Positions 4,329-5,488 of a stretch of 5,488 nt of DNA are shown here, piece by piece. Location: contig JACOVM010000103.1 of assembly GCA_016177345.1 (NCBI GenBank), positions 1 through 5,488 of the forward strand, in the 5' to 3' direction. Each line of letters starts with the position of its first letter. The stretch's first letter is position 1. The DNA comes from Candidatus Woesearchaeota archaeon (GTDB lineage: Archaea; Nanobdellota; Nanobdellia; Woesearchaeales; UBA12501). The notes under the pieces were generated by a model that had not been told where the DNA came from, did not search any database, and was given only the letters and a program-made list of their open reading frames with translations. Position numbers and translations under genes: made by a program.

Positions 4329-5216
4329 TTACAGTAGCCTTGTTTGCCCTTCAGGTACTGGACTTTGCATTGCTTTAGTGAGAAGTTCTTTCCAATCAGC
4401 TTTTTGGTCTATCTTTGCTTTTTGTGCAGGAGTCATTCCAATCTTTGAGTGCTTTCTTACAAAGTTGTAGTAGGTTTGAAAGTTCTCAGCGTATTGTTTT
4501 TGATTTCCTTTGAATCCACGCATTACCTTATCTCTCTGCCTGAACGTCTCGTGGAATCGTTCAACCTTGTTATTGTTTCCAGATTTTTGTCTTAAAGAAA
4601 CATAACGTTTGTGCGGTTTGGGATTCTGATAGGTTGCGAATTCCTTTCTGACTGCTTTTGAGTAGTTGAATGAGCCGTCTGTGACCACTGTCTTTGCTTT
4701 CTTGCCAGCAGTTTTCTTAGCTCTCTTGAATGTTCTTCTTGCATCATCATAATTTCGGGTTTTGCTCGCATTGCTAGCCAACAGAAAACGTGTTTTGTTG
4801 TCAAGTACATTCCAAACATATTGTTGATTGCCTTTTACTTTGATGAATTGTTCATCTGCAAGCCAATAATCTCCGACTTGCGGTTGCATAGACTTGACAA
4901 ACTGCGTAATCCTAGAAAGATAAGTATTAACCCAGTTCATAACCGTGATGTGGCTTACTTCAAGTCCATAGATTTGCTTTAAGTGGTCTGCAATTGAGCG
5001 ATAGCTTACGCCCTTCATATATAAATCCATAACGGTGACTACTGTTTTGGGATCGCCTTTAATGTTTCTGATTGGAGAATTAACCCAACGCTTTCCACAA
5101 GCTTTGCAATACCATCTTTGCTTATCGCAAAGCAGTGTTTTTCTTACGCTGTCTTTTCTTGTTTTACTGCTGTTGCAGACTGGGCAGTTTGGTCGTTTTT
5201 CGTCTTGAATGTCCAT
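4329..5216 (-). CDS. IS6/IS240-like DDE transposase with N-terminal zinc ribbon
   Basis: A 295-residue, apparently intact transposase that would cut and join element ends. Order of parts: zinc ribbon C11-x2-C14 and C37-x2-C40; helix-turn-helix of about residues 60-97 (SYRSIADHLKQIYG, then VMNWVN); RNase-H-like catalytic core with D121 in ADEQFIKVKG, D180 in VVTDGSFNY and E219 in NNNKVERFH, followed by R226, matching the IS6-type pattern around the third acidic residue (family: D-E-x-x-I-K-V-K-G and N-N-x-x-E-R). I count 58 and 38 residues between the acids. The C-terminal NFVRKHSKIGMTPAQKA segment is also usual. The start is ATG 5216: GAGGT lies 6 bases upstream, and a TATA box at 5270-5277 predicts a leader of about 30 bases, unlike the leaderless genes nearby. 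Clear terminal inverted repeats were not found, so element borders are unknown. Exact family is less sure than the DDE call. Confidence 0.9.
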   Translation of the reverse strand: MDIQDEKRPNCPVCNSSKTRKDSVRKTLLCDKQRWYCKACGKRWVNSPIRNIKGDPKTVVTVMDLYMKGVSYRSIADHLKQIYGLEVSHITVMNWVNTYLSRITQFVKSMQPQVGDYWLADEQFIKVKGNQQYVWNVLDNKTRFLLASNASKTRNYDDARRTFKRAKKTAGKKAKTVVTDGSFNYSKAVRKEFATYQNPKPHKRYVSLRQKSGNNNKVERFHETFRQRDKVMRGFKGNQKQYAENFQTYYNFVRKHSKIGMTPAQKAKIDQKADWKELLTKAMQSPVPEGQTRLL

Positions 5217-5222
5217 TTTGTA

Positions 5223-5227
5223 ACCTC
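5223..5227 (-). promoter_or_regulatory. Shine-Dalgarno site of the transposase
   Basis: GAGGT on the minus strand, 6 bases before the ATG. It settles the start and contrasts with the leaderless starts of the neighbouring genes, as might be expected of a transferred gene. Confidence 0.65.
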
Positions 5228-5248
5228 AATATTTACTCGTATAAGTAT

Positions 5249-5260
5249 AACCTTAGAAAG
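5249..5260 (-). promoter_or_regulatory. Promoter-proximal box of the transposase, shared with the opposite gene
   Basis: CTTTCTAAGGTT on the minus strand, beginning about 13 bases past the TATA centre. The same box, with one extra A, lies in mirror orientation at 5339-5351 before the zinc-ribbon gene. A common repressor site is possible. Confidence 0.4.
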
Positions 5261-5269
5261 GCTGTTTTG

Positions 5270-5277
5270 TATATAAA
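5270..5277 (-). promoter_or_regulatory. TATA box of the transposase
   Basis: TTTATATA on the minus strand; usual spacing places the transcription start near 5246, about 30 bases before the ATG. Confidence 0.6.
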
Positions 5278-5321
5278 TCTTGTCGTTTCTTACGTATGAA
5301 AGTGATACCTTTATGAGAATA

Positions 5322-5329
5322 TTTATATA
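5322..5329 (+). promoter_or_regulatory. TATA box of the zinc-ribbon gene (leaderless)
   Basis: TTTATATA centred about 27.5 bases before the ATG at 5353, so the transcript is predicted to start at the start codon. Confidence 0.7.
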
Positions 5330-5338
5330 TTGAGCACA

Positions 5339-5351
5339 CTTTCTAAAGGTT
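5339..5351 (+). promoter_or_regulatory. Promoter-proximal box of the zinc-ribbon gene
   Basis: CTTTCTAAAGGTT between TATA box and start codon; mirror copy of the box at 5249-5260, at the same distance from its TATA box. Confidence 0.4.
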
Positions 5352-5352
5352 T

Positions 5353-5488
5353 ATGGCAAGGATAACTGTTAAAGTTCCAGGGTTCAGATGCGAAAGATGC
5401 AAACACGAATGGATTCCAAGAGTTAAGATAAAAGAAGATCCCATCATCTGCCCTAAATGCAAGAGTCCATACTGGAACATACCAAAGA
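5353..5488 (+). CDS. Small zinc-ribbon protein (3' end off the window)
   Basis: The first 45 residues of a protein with a compact zinc ribbon: C13-x2-C16 and C33-x2-C36, inside F-R-C-E-R-C-K-H-E-W-I-P-R and I-C-P-K-C-K-S-P-Y-W. The C-x-x-C-(G/K)-H-x-W-x-P-R then C-P-x-C-K-S-x-Y-W pattern is familiar from very short stand-alone archaeal zinc-ribbon proteins, often found near toxin-antitoxin or mobile genes; the function of these is not established and I assign none. The protein may end soon after the visible part. The ATG at 5353 is supported by a TATA box 27.5 bases upstream, giving a leaderless mRNA. It is divergent from the transposase and shares a promoter box with it. Whether it belongs to the same mobile element or is host DNA cannot be told. 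Confidence 0.8.
   Translation, partial: MARITVKVPGFRCERCKHEWIPRVKIKEDPIICPKCKSPYWNIPK

Noticed and set aside
4210..4470. Plus-strand open frame of 86 codons rich in cysteine
   Set aside because: It overlaps the transposase on the opposite strand for half its length; the cysteines do not form a credible zinc site, so it is most likely a shadow.
4093..5306. Possible 8-bp target-site duplication GAAAGTGA at 4093-4100 and 5299-5306
   Set aside because: The sequences just inside do not form inverted repeats, and the same 8-mer also occurs at 3841, so it is probably coincidence.

Overview
This window is archaeal chromosomal DNA. The evidence is a complete archaeal-type translation initiation factor aIF5B (short form that begins directly at the G domain), a PUA-domain protein of the archaeal NOL1/NOP2/fmu-like group, and promoters with archaeal TATA boxes. 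Three of these TATA boxes (TTTAAATA or TTTATATA) are centred 27-28 bases before a start codon, the geometry of leaderless archaeal mRNAs. The small genes and small accessory modules fit an uncultivated (DPANN-like) lineage, but that placement is inference; I cannot fix the taxon.

Layout, left to right. (1) Positions 1-531, minus strand: a HEPN protein followed by an overlapping MNT nucleotidyltransferase that runs off the left edge, i.e. a HEPN/MNT type VII-like toxin-antitoxin pair. Its leaderless promoter is surrounded by TTGTACAAT-type repeats that look like an operator. (2) 700-2490, plus strand: aIF5B, transcribed divergently from the toxin-antitoxin pair and followed by a long near-perfect hairpin. 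(3) 2682-3179, plus: PUA-domain ribosome-biogenesis-like protein. (4) 3227-3472, minus: an unrecognised 81-residue basic protein with a convincing leaderless promoter; it converges on gene 3 across a small hairpin. (5) 3473-4328: about 850 bases with no intact gene. It holds seven different 12-bp tandem dimers. Read on the plus strand, nearly all encode an X-P-(V/L/Q)-x-X-P-(V/L/Q)-x tetrapeptide repeat, but in changing frames. This is the strangest part of the window: either a frameshift-decayed repeat-protein gene or an undescribed repeat locus. (6) 4329-5216, minus: an intact IS6/IS240-like DDE transposase with an N-terminal zinc ribbon; TTGTCAAGT motifs cluster in it and its 3' flank. (7) 5353 to the right edge, plus: the start of a small zinc-ribbon protein. 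Its promoter mirrors the transposase promoter, with the same CTTTCTAA(A)GGTT box at the same distance from the TATA box.

Functionally, genes 2 and 3 belong to translation and ribosome biogenesis, while the flanks are accessory: a toxin-antitoxin pair on the left and an insertion-sequence region on the right. No complete new defence system is visible. The points most worth a second look are the tandem-dimer region, the mirrored promoter pair, and the operator-like array between the toxin-antitoxin pair and aIF5B.
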